Assembly (NCBI RefSeq): GCF_018687695.1
Contig: NZ_CP061303.1
Span: 372,001 to 436,000, forward strand
DNA length: 64,000 nucleotides
Direction: 5' to 3'
Origin: Polynucleobacter sp. MG-6-Vaara-E2
Lineage (GTDB): Bacteria > Pseudomonadota > Gammaproteobacteria > Burkholderiales > Burkholderiaceae
Numbering within the stretch: position 1 is the first letter of the stretch; every line of letters starts with the position of its first letter. A program made the position numbers and the translations under genes. This document shows, in pieces, positions 52,427 to 60,799 of the stretch. Below the pieces are notes generated by a model. The model saw only the letters and a program-made list of their open reading frames with translations. It was not told where the DNA came from and did no database searches.

Positions 52427-54341
52427 GAGCAATTCGCTTTTTGAAACCCTTCAGCAGGATGTTAAACGGCTACCCGGATTGCCGGGGGTATATCGCTTCT
52501 TTGATGAGGCGGGGAACATTCTGTATGTTGGCAAAGCTCGTAACCTTAAAAAGCGTGTATCTAGTTATTTTCAAAGCAAGCAACTATCACCACGAATAGC
52601 GCTGATGGTGGGCAAAATCGCTCGCTATGAAACAACAGTAACACGGACTGAAACTGAAGCCCTCATTCTAGAGAACAATCTCATTAAAGAATTGGCTCCA
52701 CCATTCAATATTCTTTTCAGGGATGACAAGTCTTACCCTTATGTGATGTTAACCGGTCACCAGTTCCCACGATTAGCTTCATATCGTGGAAAAGTTGATA
52801 AACGCAATCATTACTTTGGGCCGTTCCCAAATAGCTGGGCAGTTCGTAATAGTGTGCAGATTTTGCAAAAGGTATTTCGTTTAAGAACTTGTGAAGATTC
52901 TGTTTTCAAAAACCGCAGTCGCCCCTGTCTGTTGCATCAAATTCATCGCTGTAGCGCGCCATGTGTTGGAAGATTGAGTGTAGAGCAGTATGGTCAGGAT
53001 GTAGCCCAGGCAACACGCTTCTTGGAGGGTGATCATAGCCGCGTGCTCTCAGAGCTCGAAAAAGAAATGCATACTCACAGTGACGCTATGGAATTTGAAA
53101 TGGCTGCCGTACTGCGCGATCGTATTGCAGATCTTTCCAGCGTTCTCCAGCAACAAGCGATGGATACCGTTGCCGAAGGTGAGGGTGATGTTGACATCAT
53201 TGCGGTAGCGCTGATGGAAGGTATGGTTTGTGTAAACCTTGCAATGGTCCGTGGCGGCCGTCACTTAGGCGATCGAGCATATTTCCCTAAAGGGCTGCGA
53301 ACTGCCTCTGGTGAGCTGCCCCCACCAGCAGAGATTCTTGAGGCCTTCATTGCCCAGCATTATTTGCAGGATGGCGATGATCAAGAAGGAGCAACAAGCA
53401 ATTTAATTCCACCCGTTTTGGTCTTAAATCATTCACTTCATTCTGTGAGTGATGATGTGAATGAATCTACAGAAGAGCCTCCAGAGGATTTACATGATTT
53501 ATTAAATGCGCAAGCTGGTAAAAAAATTACCTTCTTACATCAGCCTCAAGGTCAACGCCGTCATTGGCTGGCAATGGCAGAAGGTAATGCCAAAATTGCA
53601 TTAACAAAACGTTTGGTTGAAACCGGTGGACAACTTGCTAGGGCGCGCGCCTTAGTAGATGTTTTAGGCTTAGATCTTGAGGGTTTAGAGCATCTAAGAA
53701 TCGAATGTTTCGATATTAGTCATACCTCTGGTGAGGCTACCCAAGCATCCTGTGTGGTGTATGCCAAGAATGCAATGCAATCTGGTGAGTACCGACGCTT
53801 CAACATCAACGACATTACTCCGGGTGATGACTATGCAGCAATGCGTCAAGTACTGCAAAGACGGTATGCGAACTTCCAAGAGCTTCCTCCTGAAAAAATG
53901 CCACAAGTCATTTTGATTGATGGCGGTAAAGGCCAGGTAGAAATGGCAAGACAAGTACTTTCAGAATTCGGCATGGATGTTAGTTTGATTGTTGGTGTGG
54001 CAAAAGGCGAAGGCCGCAAGGTTGGTTTAGAAACACTCATCTTTGCAGATGGTCGCGAGCCCCTAGAGCTTGGTATTGATAGTGCTGCGCTACTTCTGGT
54101 TGCGCAAATTCGGGATGAGGCGCATCGCTTTGCGATTACCGGTATGCGCGCTAAGCGTGCCAAGGCCAGAACGGTTTCCCGCCTAGAAGAGATTGAGGGC
54201 ATTGGCGCCAAGCGCCGTCAGAAACTATTGGCACGCTTTGGTGGACTGAAAGGGGTGGCGAATGCCAGTATTGAAGAGATCGCCAGTGTAGAGGGGGTAT
54301 CTCTTACCTTGGCAGAGCAAATCTACCGTCAACTGCACTAA
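52425..54341 (+). CDS. uvrC: Excinuclease ABC subunit C
   Basis: The 638-residue protein has an N-terminal GIY-YIG domain (GVYRFFDEAGNILYVGKARNLKKRV, split: GVYRFF at about 18-23 and ILYVGKARNL at about 29-38), a UVR motif (about 205-240), the RNase-H-like C-terminal nuclease (IECFDISHTSGE, VILIDGGKGQ) and HhH motifs (about 585-635). It makes both incisions in nucleotide-excision repair. I use ATG 52425: it puts PGVY at the usual distance from the N-terminus; a TTG at 52392 would lie inside earP. pgsA follows. Confidence 0.97.
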   Translation: MSNSLFETLQQDVKRLPGLPGVYRFFDEAGNILYVGKARNLKKRVSSYFQSKQLSPRIALMVGKIARYETTVTRTETEALILENNLIKELAPPFNILFRDDKSYPYVMLTGHQFPRLASYRGKVDKRNHYFGPFPNSWAVRNSVQILQKVFRLRTCEDSVFKNRSRPCLLHQIHRCSAPCVGRLSVEQYGQDVAQATRFLEGDHSRVLSELEKEMHTHSDAMEFEMAAVLRDRIADLSSVLQQQAMDTVAEGEGDVDIIAVALMEGMVCVNLAMVRGGRHLGDRAYFPKGLRTASGELPPPAEILEAFIAQHYLQDGDDQEGATSNLIPPVLVLNHSLHSVSDDVNESTEEPPEDLHDLLNAQAGKKITFLHQPQGQRRHWLAMAEGNAKIALTKRLVETGGQLARARALVDVLGLDLEGLEHLRIECFDISHTSGEATQASCVVYAKNAMQSGEYRRFNINDITPGDDYAAMRQVLQRRYANFQELPPEKMPQVILIDGGKGQVEMARQVLSEFGMDVSLIVGVAKGEGRKVGLETLIFADGREPLELGIDSAALLLVAQIRDEAHRFAITGMRAKRAKARTVSRLEEIEGIGAKRRQKLLARFGGLKGVANASIEEIASVEGVSLTLAEQIYRQLH

Positions 54342-54374
54342 TAACCAACAACCATATTAGGTTATCCTTATCTA

Positions 54375-54950
54375 ATGCCATTCAATTTACCGATTGCCTT
54401 GACTTGGTTGCGTGTTGCAGCAATTCCATTGCTGGTGGCGATCTTCTATCTACCAAATTCTTGGTTTACTCCATTTGAGAAGAATCTGATTGCAGCTGTT
54501 ATTTTTATCTCGGCAGCTATCACCGATTGGCTTGACGGTTTCTTAGCGCGTCGTTTAAAACAAGAATCGGCTTTTGGTCAGTTCTTAGATCCAGTGGCGG
54601 ATAAGTTAATTGTTGCTGCAGCATTATTAGTACTGCTCAATATGGATCGTGTTCAGGTTTGGGTCGCCTTAGTGATTATTGGTCGAGAAATTACAATCTC
54701 CGCTTTAAGAGAGTGGATGGCATTGCTTGGTGCAGGTAAGAGCGTCGCTGTTCATATGGTGGGCAAATTAAAAACAACTGCGCAGTTAGTGGCGATTCCA
54801 TTTCTTCTGCTGAATGACACTTTATTTGCTTGGTTAGATTGTGCCAAGATTGGCACTTGGCTGATTTGGGTGGCCGCATTTCTAACCCTTTGGTCGATGT
54901 TTTATTACTTGAAAAAAGCCTTGCCTCAGTTGGCAGGCAAAATCGATTAA
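54375..54950 (+). CDS. pgsA: CDP-diacylglycerol--glycerol-3-phosphate 3-phosphatidyltransferase
   Basis: The 191-residue membrane protein has four to six membrane segments and the CDP-alcohol phosphotransferase motif DWLDGFLARRLKQES followed by GQFLDPVADK (DGxxAR...GxxxDxxxD; about 55-80). It makes phosphatidylglycerol phosphate. uvrC-pgsA followed by tRNA genes is the usual Burkholderiales order. Confidence 0.96.
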   Translation: MPFNLPIALTWLRVAAIPLLVAIFYLPNSWFTPFEKNLIAAVIFISAAITDWLDGFLARRLKQESAFGQFLDPVADKLIVAAALLVLLNMDRVQVWVALVIIGREITISALREWMALLGAGKSVAVHMVGKLKTTAQLVAIPFLLLNDTLFAWLDCAKIGTWLIWVAAFLTLWSMFYYLKKALPQLAGKID

Positions 54951-55066
54951 TTCCTTTTTCTCTATAGCCATCAAGGCTTAGAGACCGGCTCAACCCTCTA
55001 GAATTTTCCCTTGGCCTTGGAATAATGCTTTCTTTTCGATTGTTTGTTAAACTATTGCCCTGTTAT

Positions 55067-55142
55067 GCGGGAATAGCTCAGCTGGTAGAGCGATACCTTG
55101 CCAAGGTATAGGTCGGGAGTTCGAACCTCCTTTCCCGCTCCA
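55067..55142 (+). tRNA. glyT: tRNA-Gly (GCC)
   Basis: A full cloverleaf: acceptor GCGGGAA/TTCCCGC, anticodon loop TTGCCAA with GCC, T arm GGGAG-TTCGAAC-CTCCT and an encoded CCA end. Confidence 0.97.
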
Positions 55143-55148
55143 AGTTCG

Positions 55149-55178
55149 ATGGGAAGCCCTAAAAAGCTTCCCATTTTT
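55149..55178 (+). terminator. Terminator between the two tRNA genes
   Basis: ATGGGAAGC (55149-55157) pairs with GCTTCCCAT (55166-55174) and is followed by TTTT. tRNA-Cys therefore either has its own promoter or is read through. Confidence 0.8.
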
Positions 55179-55191
55179 GATTCAGATATAT

Positions 55192-55265
55192 GGCGCGTTG
55201 GCCGAGTGGTTAGGCAGGAGCCTGCAAAGCTTCGTACGGGGGTTCGATTCCCTCACGCGCCTCCA
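55192..55265 (+). tRNA. cysT: tRNA-Cys (GCA)
   Basis: A full cloverleaf: acceptor GGCGCGT/ACGCGCC, anticodon loop CTGCAAA with GCA, T arm GGGGG-TTCGATT-CCCTC and encoded CCA. Confidence 0.97.
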
Positions 55266-55349
55266 GTAATTTCCCTTGACGAAAAAGGTTGAGCACCTAA
55301 AATACTTTCAGTATCTATAGGAAGTTTCATCCATTCTCTAAAGCGAAAA

Positions 55350-55811
55350 ATGATCAATATTCAATCTCTAAAGCTTAGCACCCTCGCATTATTCCTTGCT
55401 GCATTGCTAGGTGCTTGCGCCAGTTCTGGTGATTCACCAACCGGTACGCCCCAAGAAGTGCAAGAGGTTCAACAGCAACTCTTAGGTGATATGCCTTTGC
55501 CTGCTGCTGCAAAAATGATTGGTGCAGATTCGTTAATCATTGGACGTGGTGATAACTGGGTAGGTCGCGTTGTTTTATCCGGCGTCCAATCACCAACTGA
55601 TATTTATGCTTTCTTTCAATCCGAGTATCCGCGCGCAGGCTGGACAACAGTGAGTGCAGTGAAATCCAAAACCAGTATTTTGGTGTTTACTAAAGGTGAT
55701 CGCACTGCCACTATGGAATTAAATGAAGGTTCACTCACAGGACCTAAAACTTTCATCACCATTACTTCTTCGCCAAAGAATGCGAACGTTGTGGCGCCCA
55801 GTAAGAGGTAG
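55350..55811 (+). CDS. Putative lipoprotein of unknown function
   Basis: The 153-residue protein has a lipoprotein signal with lipobox LLGAC (Cys23). The mature part has a small compact domain, with GRGDNWVGRVVLSG and YAFFQSEYPRAGWTTVSAV, resembling DUF4810/NMB-like conserved lipoprotein regions, but I cannot name a family. Ser follows the Cys, so outer-membrane sorting is likely. Followed by a strong terminator; lexA is convergent. Confidence 0.82.
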   Translation: MINIQSLKLSTLALFLAALLGACASSGDSPTGTPQEVQEVQQQLLGDMPLPAAAKMIGADSLIIGRGDNWVGRVVLSGVQSPTDIYAFFQSEYPRAGWTTVSAVKSKTSILVFTKGDRTATMELNEGSLTGPKTFITITSSPKNANVVAPSKR

Positions 55812-55845
55812 GAGTAAAGGTACTGACGTCCTACTCAGGGCAAAT

Positions 55846-55872
55846 AAAAAGGCCTCCATTGGAGGCCTTTTT
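55846..55872. terminator. Bidirectional terminator between the lipoprotein gene and lexA
   Basis: AAAAAGGCCTCC and GGAGGCCTTTTT with an ATT spacer form a strong hairpin with U runs on both strands. Confidence 0.92.
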
Positions 55873-55888
55873 ATTTAATGGCATTAGC

Positions 55889-56608
55889 CTATAGCCCCTC
55901 AGCCCTGATAAGGCCAACGGCTTGACCTTCAATTGCGAAATTGGGCTGACGTCTATCCACAACAATATTTTTGAAGTCCGGATTCTCAGCTTGTAATTCA
56001 ATCACTAGGCCGTTAGCAGTTTTCTTTTGTTGCCAACGTTTAACAGTGACCTCATCGTCTAAGCGAGCAACAACAATATCGCCATTACGTACTTCAGTAG
56101 TTTTTCTAACGGCTAAATAATCGCCATCCAAAATGCCTGCATCGCGCATGCTCATACCTTTTACTTTTAATAGGTAATCAGCACCTTTGCTAAATAAGCT
56201 TGGGTCAATCGGCACCTGCCTTTCAATATGTTCTACAGCCATGATTGGTGAACCAGCAGCAACGCGACCAATTAAGGGAAGTGTGAGTTGTTGCAGTGCG
56301 CCTGATGGCAATGACAGCTGACGGTACTTATTGGAATGTTGCGTTTGATTGAATCGCTGCGGAATGCGAATGCCGCGTGAAGTGCCAGGCGTTAATTCGA
56401 TATAACCCTTTTTCGCGAGTGCCCGCAAATGTTCTTCGGCGGCATTTGCAGAAGCAAACCCGAGTTGCGTCGCAATCTCTGCGCGAGTGGGTGGTAACCC
56501 GCTCTCATCAATGGCTTTGGTAATAAGATCCAAAATCTCACCCTGGCGTGCAGTGAGTTTAGGGAGGGCAGTCAGCTCCTCTTGAAAATCGACTGTATTT
56601 ATGTCCAT
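55889..56608 (-). CDS. lexA: SOS repressor LexA
   Basis: The 239-residue protein has the winged-helix DNA-binding domain (LTARQGEILDLI at about 18-29, LPPTRAEIA) and an S24 peptidase domain with cleavage site Ala118-Gly119 (GRVAAGSP), catalytic Ser153 (GMSMRD) and Lys190 (EVTVKRW). It represses DNA-damage genes until RecA triggers self-cleavage. Start at ATG 56608 gives an N-terminal extension of about 17 residues before LTARQ compared with E. coli. A longer TTG start (56677) overlaps the divergent asparaginase. No ribosome binding site precedes 56608, so the start is not certain. An SOS-like box lies directly upstream. Confidence 0.93.
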   Translation of the reverse strand: MDINTVDFQEELTALPKLTARQGEILDLITKAIDESGLPPTRAEIATQLGFASANAAEEHLRALAKKGYIELTPGTSRGIRIPQRFNQTQHSNKYRQLSLPSGALQQLTLPLIGRVAAGSPIMAVEHIERQVPIDPSLFSKGADYLLKVKGMSMRDAGILDGDYLAVRKTTEVRNGDIVVARLDDEVTVKRWQQKKTANGLVIELQAENPDFKNIVVDRRQPNFAIEGQAVGLIRAEGL

Positions 56609-56609
56609 A

Positions 56610-56625
56610 CTGGGATTGTATACAG
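56610..56625. promoter_or_regulatory. LexA (SOS) box at the lexA start
   Basis: On the minus strand CTGTATACAATCCCAG matches CTGT-N8-ACAG with one mismatch (CCAG). It abuts the lexA ATG by one base, fitting autorepression. Confidence 0.6.
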
Positions 56626-56667
56626 CACTTTTTGATAATTCAAGTAATTTAGGAGTGATAATGGGGT

Positions 56668-57717
56668 ATGAGCTCAATCCAAAGCAATTCTGAAAATGCC
56701 CCTCATATTTTGGTTTTGGGTATTGGGGGCACTATCGCTGGCTTAGCCCAAGATCCAACCAACCCAACCGAGTATCAAGCGGGTCAAGTGGGCATTGATA
56801 CCCTGTTGGCGCGGATTCAGGAAGGCATTCCAGGATCTGTAAAGTTGGTATCCAGACAGCTTGCCAACATCGATAGCCGGGATCTAAGTGAAGATCTACT
56901 CACCCTGATCGGCAATACAGTAAAGGAATCCCTTCAAGACTCCGCTGTAAAAGGGATTGTTATTACCCATGGTACAGATACCATTGAGGAGAGCGGATTT
57001 TTCTTGAGTGCCACCTGCGGCAAGCTTGCTGAAAAATTAAGCAAACGGATCGTTTTGACTGGCGCCATGTTGCCTTCAAACGCGCCTCAGGCGGATGGCC
57101 CGCAGAATCTCTTGGATTCCCTGAAGTGGGCTTCTACTGCCCCAGAAAACTGCCCTGGCGGTGTTTATGCCGTATTTGCAGGCAAAGTTTGCTTGGCGCG
57201 AGATTTAGCTAAACGCCACACTTCCAACTTAAATGCTCCCTTAATGGACTCGCCTTCTAGTTCTATTGGCTTAATTAACCCCTCATGGTTATCGCGTGTG
57301 AAGGCGATTCAGGCGGCTTGTGTGGAGGATTTGCCAATCCCGGAGGGTGTTTGGCCTTGGGTTGAGATATTGACTAGTCATGCTGGAGCAAGATCACAGG
57401 GCATTGACGCGATTGTTGGGGCAGGTGTTCAGGGTTTAATCTTGGCGGGTACTGGCTTAGGAGGCCTCAATCAGGCTTGGTTGGCCCCTTTAAAACAAGC
57501 CCAAGTAGAAGGAATTGCATTAGTCCGTGCCTCGCGAACGGGCGCCGGTCTCACTGTAGACTCAAAAGATGACCTGATTTGCCAGCTTGCGGGAGGGCTT
57601 TCTGCCCCTAGAGCGAGGATTGCGCTCCAGTTAGCCTTAAATGCTTCTGCCACCTCTAAATCCCTGACTTGGCAGGATTTTTTTGCTAGAATAGCGGTCT
57701 TGCCTGAATCTAGGTAA
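56668..57717 (+). CDS. L-asparaginase
   Basis: A 349-residue enzyme with both signatures of the bacterial asparaginase fold: GIGGTIAG (about 16-23) and ITHGTDTIEES (about 98-108) with the catalytic Thr residues. It hydrolyses asparagine to aspartate and ammonia. No signal peptide is evident, pointing to a cytoplasmic enzyme. Divergent from lexA, with a 59-bp gap between the starts. Confidence 0.92.
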   Translation: MSSIQSNSENAPHILVLGIGGTIAGLAQDPTNPTEYQAGQVGIDTLLARIQEGIPGSVKLVSRQLANIDSRDLSEDLLTLIGNTVKESLQDSAVKGIVITHGTDTIEESGFFLSATCGKLAEKLSKRIVLTGAMLPSNAPQADGPQNLLDSLKWASTAPENCPGGVYAVFAGKVCLARDLAKRHTSNLNAPLMDSPSSSIGLINPSWLSRVKAIQAACVEDLPIPEGVWPWVEILTSHAGARSQGIDAIVGAGVQGLILAGTGLGGLNQAWLAPLKQAQVEGIALVRASRTGAGLTVDSKDDLICQLAGGLSAPRARIALQLALNASATSKSLTWQDFFARIAVLPESR

Positions 57718-57765
57718 GGGTTTTAAAAAGTGTTGTGAGCAGTACCTACAATTTGTTACTACCTT

Positions 57766-57820
57766 GTCACACTGGCGCTGATTTCAAAACCATCAGAAAT
57801 TAGCAAGACGCCCAGGTGAC
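57766..57820 (+). promoter_or_regulatory. Hairpin in the rpsF leader (possible S6:S18 regulatory RNA)
   Basis: GTCACACTGG (57766-57775) can pair with CCAGGTGAC (57812-57820) with a bulged A, closing a long loop just before the rpsF ribosome binding site. rpsF leaders of many bacteria bind S6-S18. I could not find the CCG bulge typical of that motif, so identity is open. Confidence 0.4.
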
Positions 57821-57841
57821 TTTATCCTTAAGGAGTGTTTG

Positions 57842-58216
57842 ATGCGTCATTATGAAATCGTCTTTATCGTCCATCCGGACCAAAGCGAGCAAGTACCAGC
57901 GATGATCGATCGTTACAAAGCTACATTAGCAGCTGCGGGCGGCAAAATTCATCGCATTGAAGATTGGGGTCGTCGTCAGATGGCTTACATGATCGACAAG
58001 CTTGCTAAAGCCCACTACGTTTGCATGAACATTGAGTGCGACCAGAAGACTCTGGAAGAACTCGAGCATGCGTTCAAATTTAACGATGCTGTTTTGCGTC
58101 ACCTCATCAGCAAGACTAAGAAAGCTGAAACTGAGCCTTCCATCATGATGAAAGAAGTGCAACGTGAAGAAGCGCGCAAATCAGCTCAGTCCGAAGCTCC
58201 TGTAGCAGCGGAATAA
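57842..58216 (+). CDS. rpsF: 30S ribosomal protein S6
   Basis: The 124-residue protein MRHYEIVFIVHPDQSEQVPAMIDRY... is S6, with the conserved RRQMAYMIDK segment and an acidic, Ala-rich C-terminal tail. AAGGAG stands 8 nt before ATG 57842. First gene of rpsF-priB-rpsR-rplI-dnaB. Confidence 0.98.
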   Translation: MRHYEIVFIVHPDQSEQVPAMIDRYKATLAAAGGKIHRIEDWGRRQMAYMIDKLAKAHYVCMNIECDQKTLEELEHAFKFNDAVLRHLISKTKKAETEPSIMMKEVQREEARKSAQSEAPVAAE

Positions 58217-58275
58217 GTTAGAAATTTGAAGAGGAATACACAGACTAGAAAACGTATCAGAGAAGCGGAGCGGCG

Positions 58276-58569
58276 TTGAATCATTTCACCCTCACTGCAA
58301 TCTTGGTATCTAAAGACGCGATTCGATTTACACCAGCAGGAATACCGGTGATGCATTGCCAGCTAGAACATAGTGGGCAAGCAAGCGAGGTAGGAGTGGC
58401 AAGGAAAATTCAGATGAGCGTTGAAGCCATAGCAATTGGTCCGATACAAAAGGATCTAGAGCGAATGGATTTAGGAGCCGAGGCAGTGTTCGAAGGATTC
58501 TTAGCCCCGAAGACTCTACGTAATCAAAGACTTGTTTTCCATATTACCCATATTCAATTGAAAAATTAA
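58276..58569 (+). CDS. priB: Primosomal replication protein N (PriB)
   Basis: A 97-residue single OB-fold ssDNA-binding protein with LTAILVSKDAIRFTPAG and the position between rpsF and rpsR typical of priB. It helps restart stalled forks with PriA. It starts with TTG; GGAG (58267-58270) lies 5 nt upstream, which supports this rare start codon. Confidence 0.93.
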   Translation: MNHFTLTAILVSKDAIRFTPAGIPVMHCQLEHSGQASEVGVARKIQMSVEAIAIGPIQKDLERMDLGAEAVFEGFLAPKTLRNQRLVFHITHIQLKN

Positions 58570-58584
58570 AAAGAGGAAATCATC

Positions 58585-58857
58585 ATGGCGTTTGGAAAGA
58601 AACCCGATTTCAAAAAGAAACCAGCTCAGAACCCATTGTTCAAGCGTAAGCGTTATTGCCGTTTCACTGTTGCTGGCGTAGAACAGATCGACTACAAAGA
58701 TGTAGATACATTGAAGGACTTCATTGGCGAAAACGCCAAGATCACTCCTGCTCGTTTGACAGGCACAAAAGCAAAGTATCAGCGTCAGTTAGACACTGCT
58801 ATTAAGCGTGCTCGTTTCTTGGCTTTGTTGCCATTCTCCGATCAACATAGAAAATAA
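58585..58857 (+). CDS. rpsR: 30S ribosomal protein S18
   Basis: The 90-residue basic protein contains FKRKRYCRFT and the conserved RLTGTKAKYQRQLDTAIKRARFLALLPF segment (split: RLTGTKAKYQRQL and IKRARFLALLP). It partners S6 on the 30S platform. AAGAGGAAATC provides the ribosome binding site. Confidence 0.98.
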   Translation: MAFGKKPDFKKKPAQNPLFKRKRYCRFTVAGVEQIDYKDVDTLKDFIGENAKITPARLTGTKAKYQRQLDTAIKRARFLALLPFSDQHRK

Positions 58858-58870
58858 TTGGGAGCCCTCA

Positions 58871-59323
58871 ATGCAAATCATTCTTTTAGAAAAAGTAACA
58901 AACTTGGGCAACCTCGGTGACGTAGTTCGCGTTAAAGACGGTTTCGCTCGTAACTTCTTAATCCCACAACGTAAAGCTCGTCGTGCAACTGAAGCAGCTA
59001 TCGCTGATTTTGCAACACGTCGTGCTGAGTTGGAAAAATTAGCTGCTGAGAAATTGGCTGCTGCTGAAGCGGTTGGCGTAAAGCTCAAAGACTTGGTTCT
59101 CGAAATCGGTCAAAAGGCTGGCGTTGACGGTCGTTTGTTTGGTTCCGTAACCAACCACGACATCGCCGATGCTTTGAAAGCTAAAGGTTTTGCGATTGAG
59201 AAAGCTTCAATCCGTATGCCTACTGGCCCATTGAAGATGGTTGGTGATCATCCTGTAGCGGTTGCTGTTCATACCGATGTTGTGGTTGATATCACTATCC
59301 GTGTAGTTGGCGAGCAAGCCTAA
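58871..59323 (+). CDS. rplI: 50S ribosomal protein L9
   Basis: The 150-residue protein starts MQIILLEKVTNLGNLGDVV with the L9 signature and KDGFARNFLIP, followed by the long connecting helix and C-terminal domain (GRLFGSVTNHDIADAL). An upstream in-frame reading that overlaps rpsR is rejected. GGGAG lies 6 nt before the ATG. Confidence 0.98.
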   Translation: MQIILLEKVTNLGNLGDVVRVKDGFARNFLIPQRKARRATEAAIADFATRRAELEKLAAEKLAAAEAVGVKLKDLVLEIGQKAGVDGRLFGSVTNHDIADALKAKGFAIEKASIRMPTGPLKMVGDHPVAVAVHTDVVVDITIRVVGEQA

Positions 59324-59348
59324 GTTTTAAGAACTGTAAACTAGCCTC

Positions 59349-60788
59349 ATGGCTGAATCCCGTTCACGTTCCGTAACGCTGAATCCCGGCATGTCGGGAC
59401 CTGGGGATGCAGTCGTGCAGGCTTTAAAAGTTCCTCCTCATTCTGTAGAAGCCGAGCAATCTTTGCTCGGTGGTCTACTGATCGATAACTCCTCTTGGGA
59501 TAACCTTGGTGGAGTCTTAAACGACAAAGATTTCTATCGTCCTGAACACGCTTTGATCTACAAGGTCATTGCGCGCTTAGTTGGCGACAACCATCCCGCA
59601 GACGTCATTACTGTTCATGACGCCATCAAGTCTGAGCAAGGCGGGGATTTGGTTAGTATTGATTACCTCAATTCTCTAGCGCAAAACACACCAAGTGCGG
59701 CGAATATTAAAGGCTATGCCGATATTGTTCGTGACCGCAGTATTTTGCGTCGATTGATTGAGGTATCTGACAGTATTGTGAATTCAGCATTTGTGCCAGA
59801 GGGTCGAACTGTTCGTACCCTGTTAGATGAAGCCGAGTCCCGCATTTTGCAAATTGGTGAAGAGGGTAGTCGTAAGGCCGACTACCTTGAGATTGAGCCT
59901 TTGCTGCGCTCAGTCGTTGCCAGAATTGATGAGCTCTATAACCGCCAGGGTGGAAGTGACATCACTGGTATAGCAACAGGCTTTATTGATTTAGATAAAC
60001 AAACCAGTGGCCTGCAAAAAGGCGACTTAGTGATTGTTGCTGGTCGTCCTTCGATGGGTAAAACAGCATTCGCATTGAATATCGCTGAGAACGTTGCGCT
60101 TGCAGAGGGTTTGCCAGTTGTAGTGTTCTCTATGGAGATGTCAGGTGAACAGTTGGCAGCCCGTTTATTGGGCTCAGTAGGGCGCGTTGACCAAGGTCGT
60201 ATGCGTACCGGCAAATTGCAAGATGATGAGTGGCCACGGGTTACCGATGCGATTGCGCGTTTAAGCAATACCCAAATTTTGATTGATGAGACTGGTTCCT
60301 TATCAAGCTTAGAGTTGCGTGCACGTGCACGTCGTATCGCTAGAAACTTTGGCGGTACCTTAGGTTTAGTAGTGATTGACTACTTACAGTTGATGAGTGG
60401 CTCTGGTTCTGAAAACCGTGCAACTGAGATCTCCGAAATCTCACGCTCACTCAAATCACTCGCAAAAGAATTACAGTGTCCAGTTGTGGCGCTTTCACAG
60501 TTAAATCGCGGTCTTGAACAACGTCCAAACAAGCGTCCAATCATGTCAGACTTACGTGAGTCTGGCGCTATTGAACAAGATGCTGACTTAATTATGTTTA
60601 TCTATCGTGATGAGGTGTATCACCCTGACACGACGACTGATAAAGGCGTCGCAGAGATCATCATCGGTAAACAGCGTAACGGTCCAATTGGAACAGTGCG
60701 CTTAAGCTGGCAAGGTCCATATACCAAGTTTGATAACTTGGCGATGGGATCCATTGGCTATTCATCCGGCGGCTACGAGCCGTTCTAA
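59349..60788 (+). CDS. dnaB: Replicative DNA helicase DnaB
   Basis: A 479-residue hexameric helicase with the N-terminal DnaB domain (PHSVEAEQSLLGGLL at about 31-45), Walker A GRPSMGKTAFALN (about 234-246) and the RecA-like core with VVIDYLQLM and LRESGAIEQDADL. No intein is present. Last gene of the rpsF operon, 25 bp after rplI. Confidence 0.98.
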   Translation: MAESRSRSVTLNPGMSGPGDAVVQALKVPPHSVEAEQSLLGGLLIDNSSWDNLGGVLNDKDFYRPEHALIYKVIARLVGDNHPADVITVHDAIKSEQGGDLVSIDYLNSLAQNTPSAANIKGYADIVRDRSILRRLIEVSDSIVNSAFVPEGRTVRTLLDEAESRILQIGEEGSRKADYLEIEPLLRSVVARIDELYNRQGGSDITGIATGFIDLDKQTSGLQKGDLVIVAGRPSMGKTAFALNIAENVALAEGLPVVVFSMEMSGEQLAARLLGSVGRVDQGRMRTGKLQDDEWPRVTDAIARLSNTQILIDETGSLSSLELRARARRIARNFGGTLGLVVIDYLQLMSGSGSENRATEISEISRSLKSLAKELQCPVVALSQLNRGLEQRPNKRPIMSDLRESGAIEQDADLIMFIYRDEVYHPDTTTDKGVAEIIIGKQRNGPIGTVRLSWQGPYTKFDNLAMGSIGYSSGGYEPF

Positions 60789-60799
60789 AACACTTGGTT

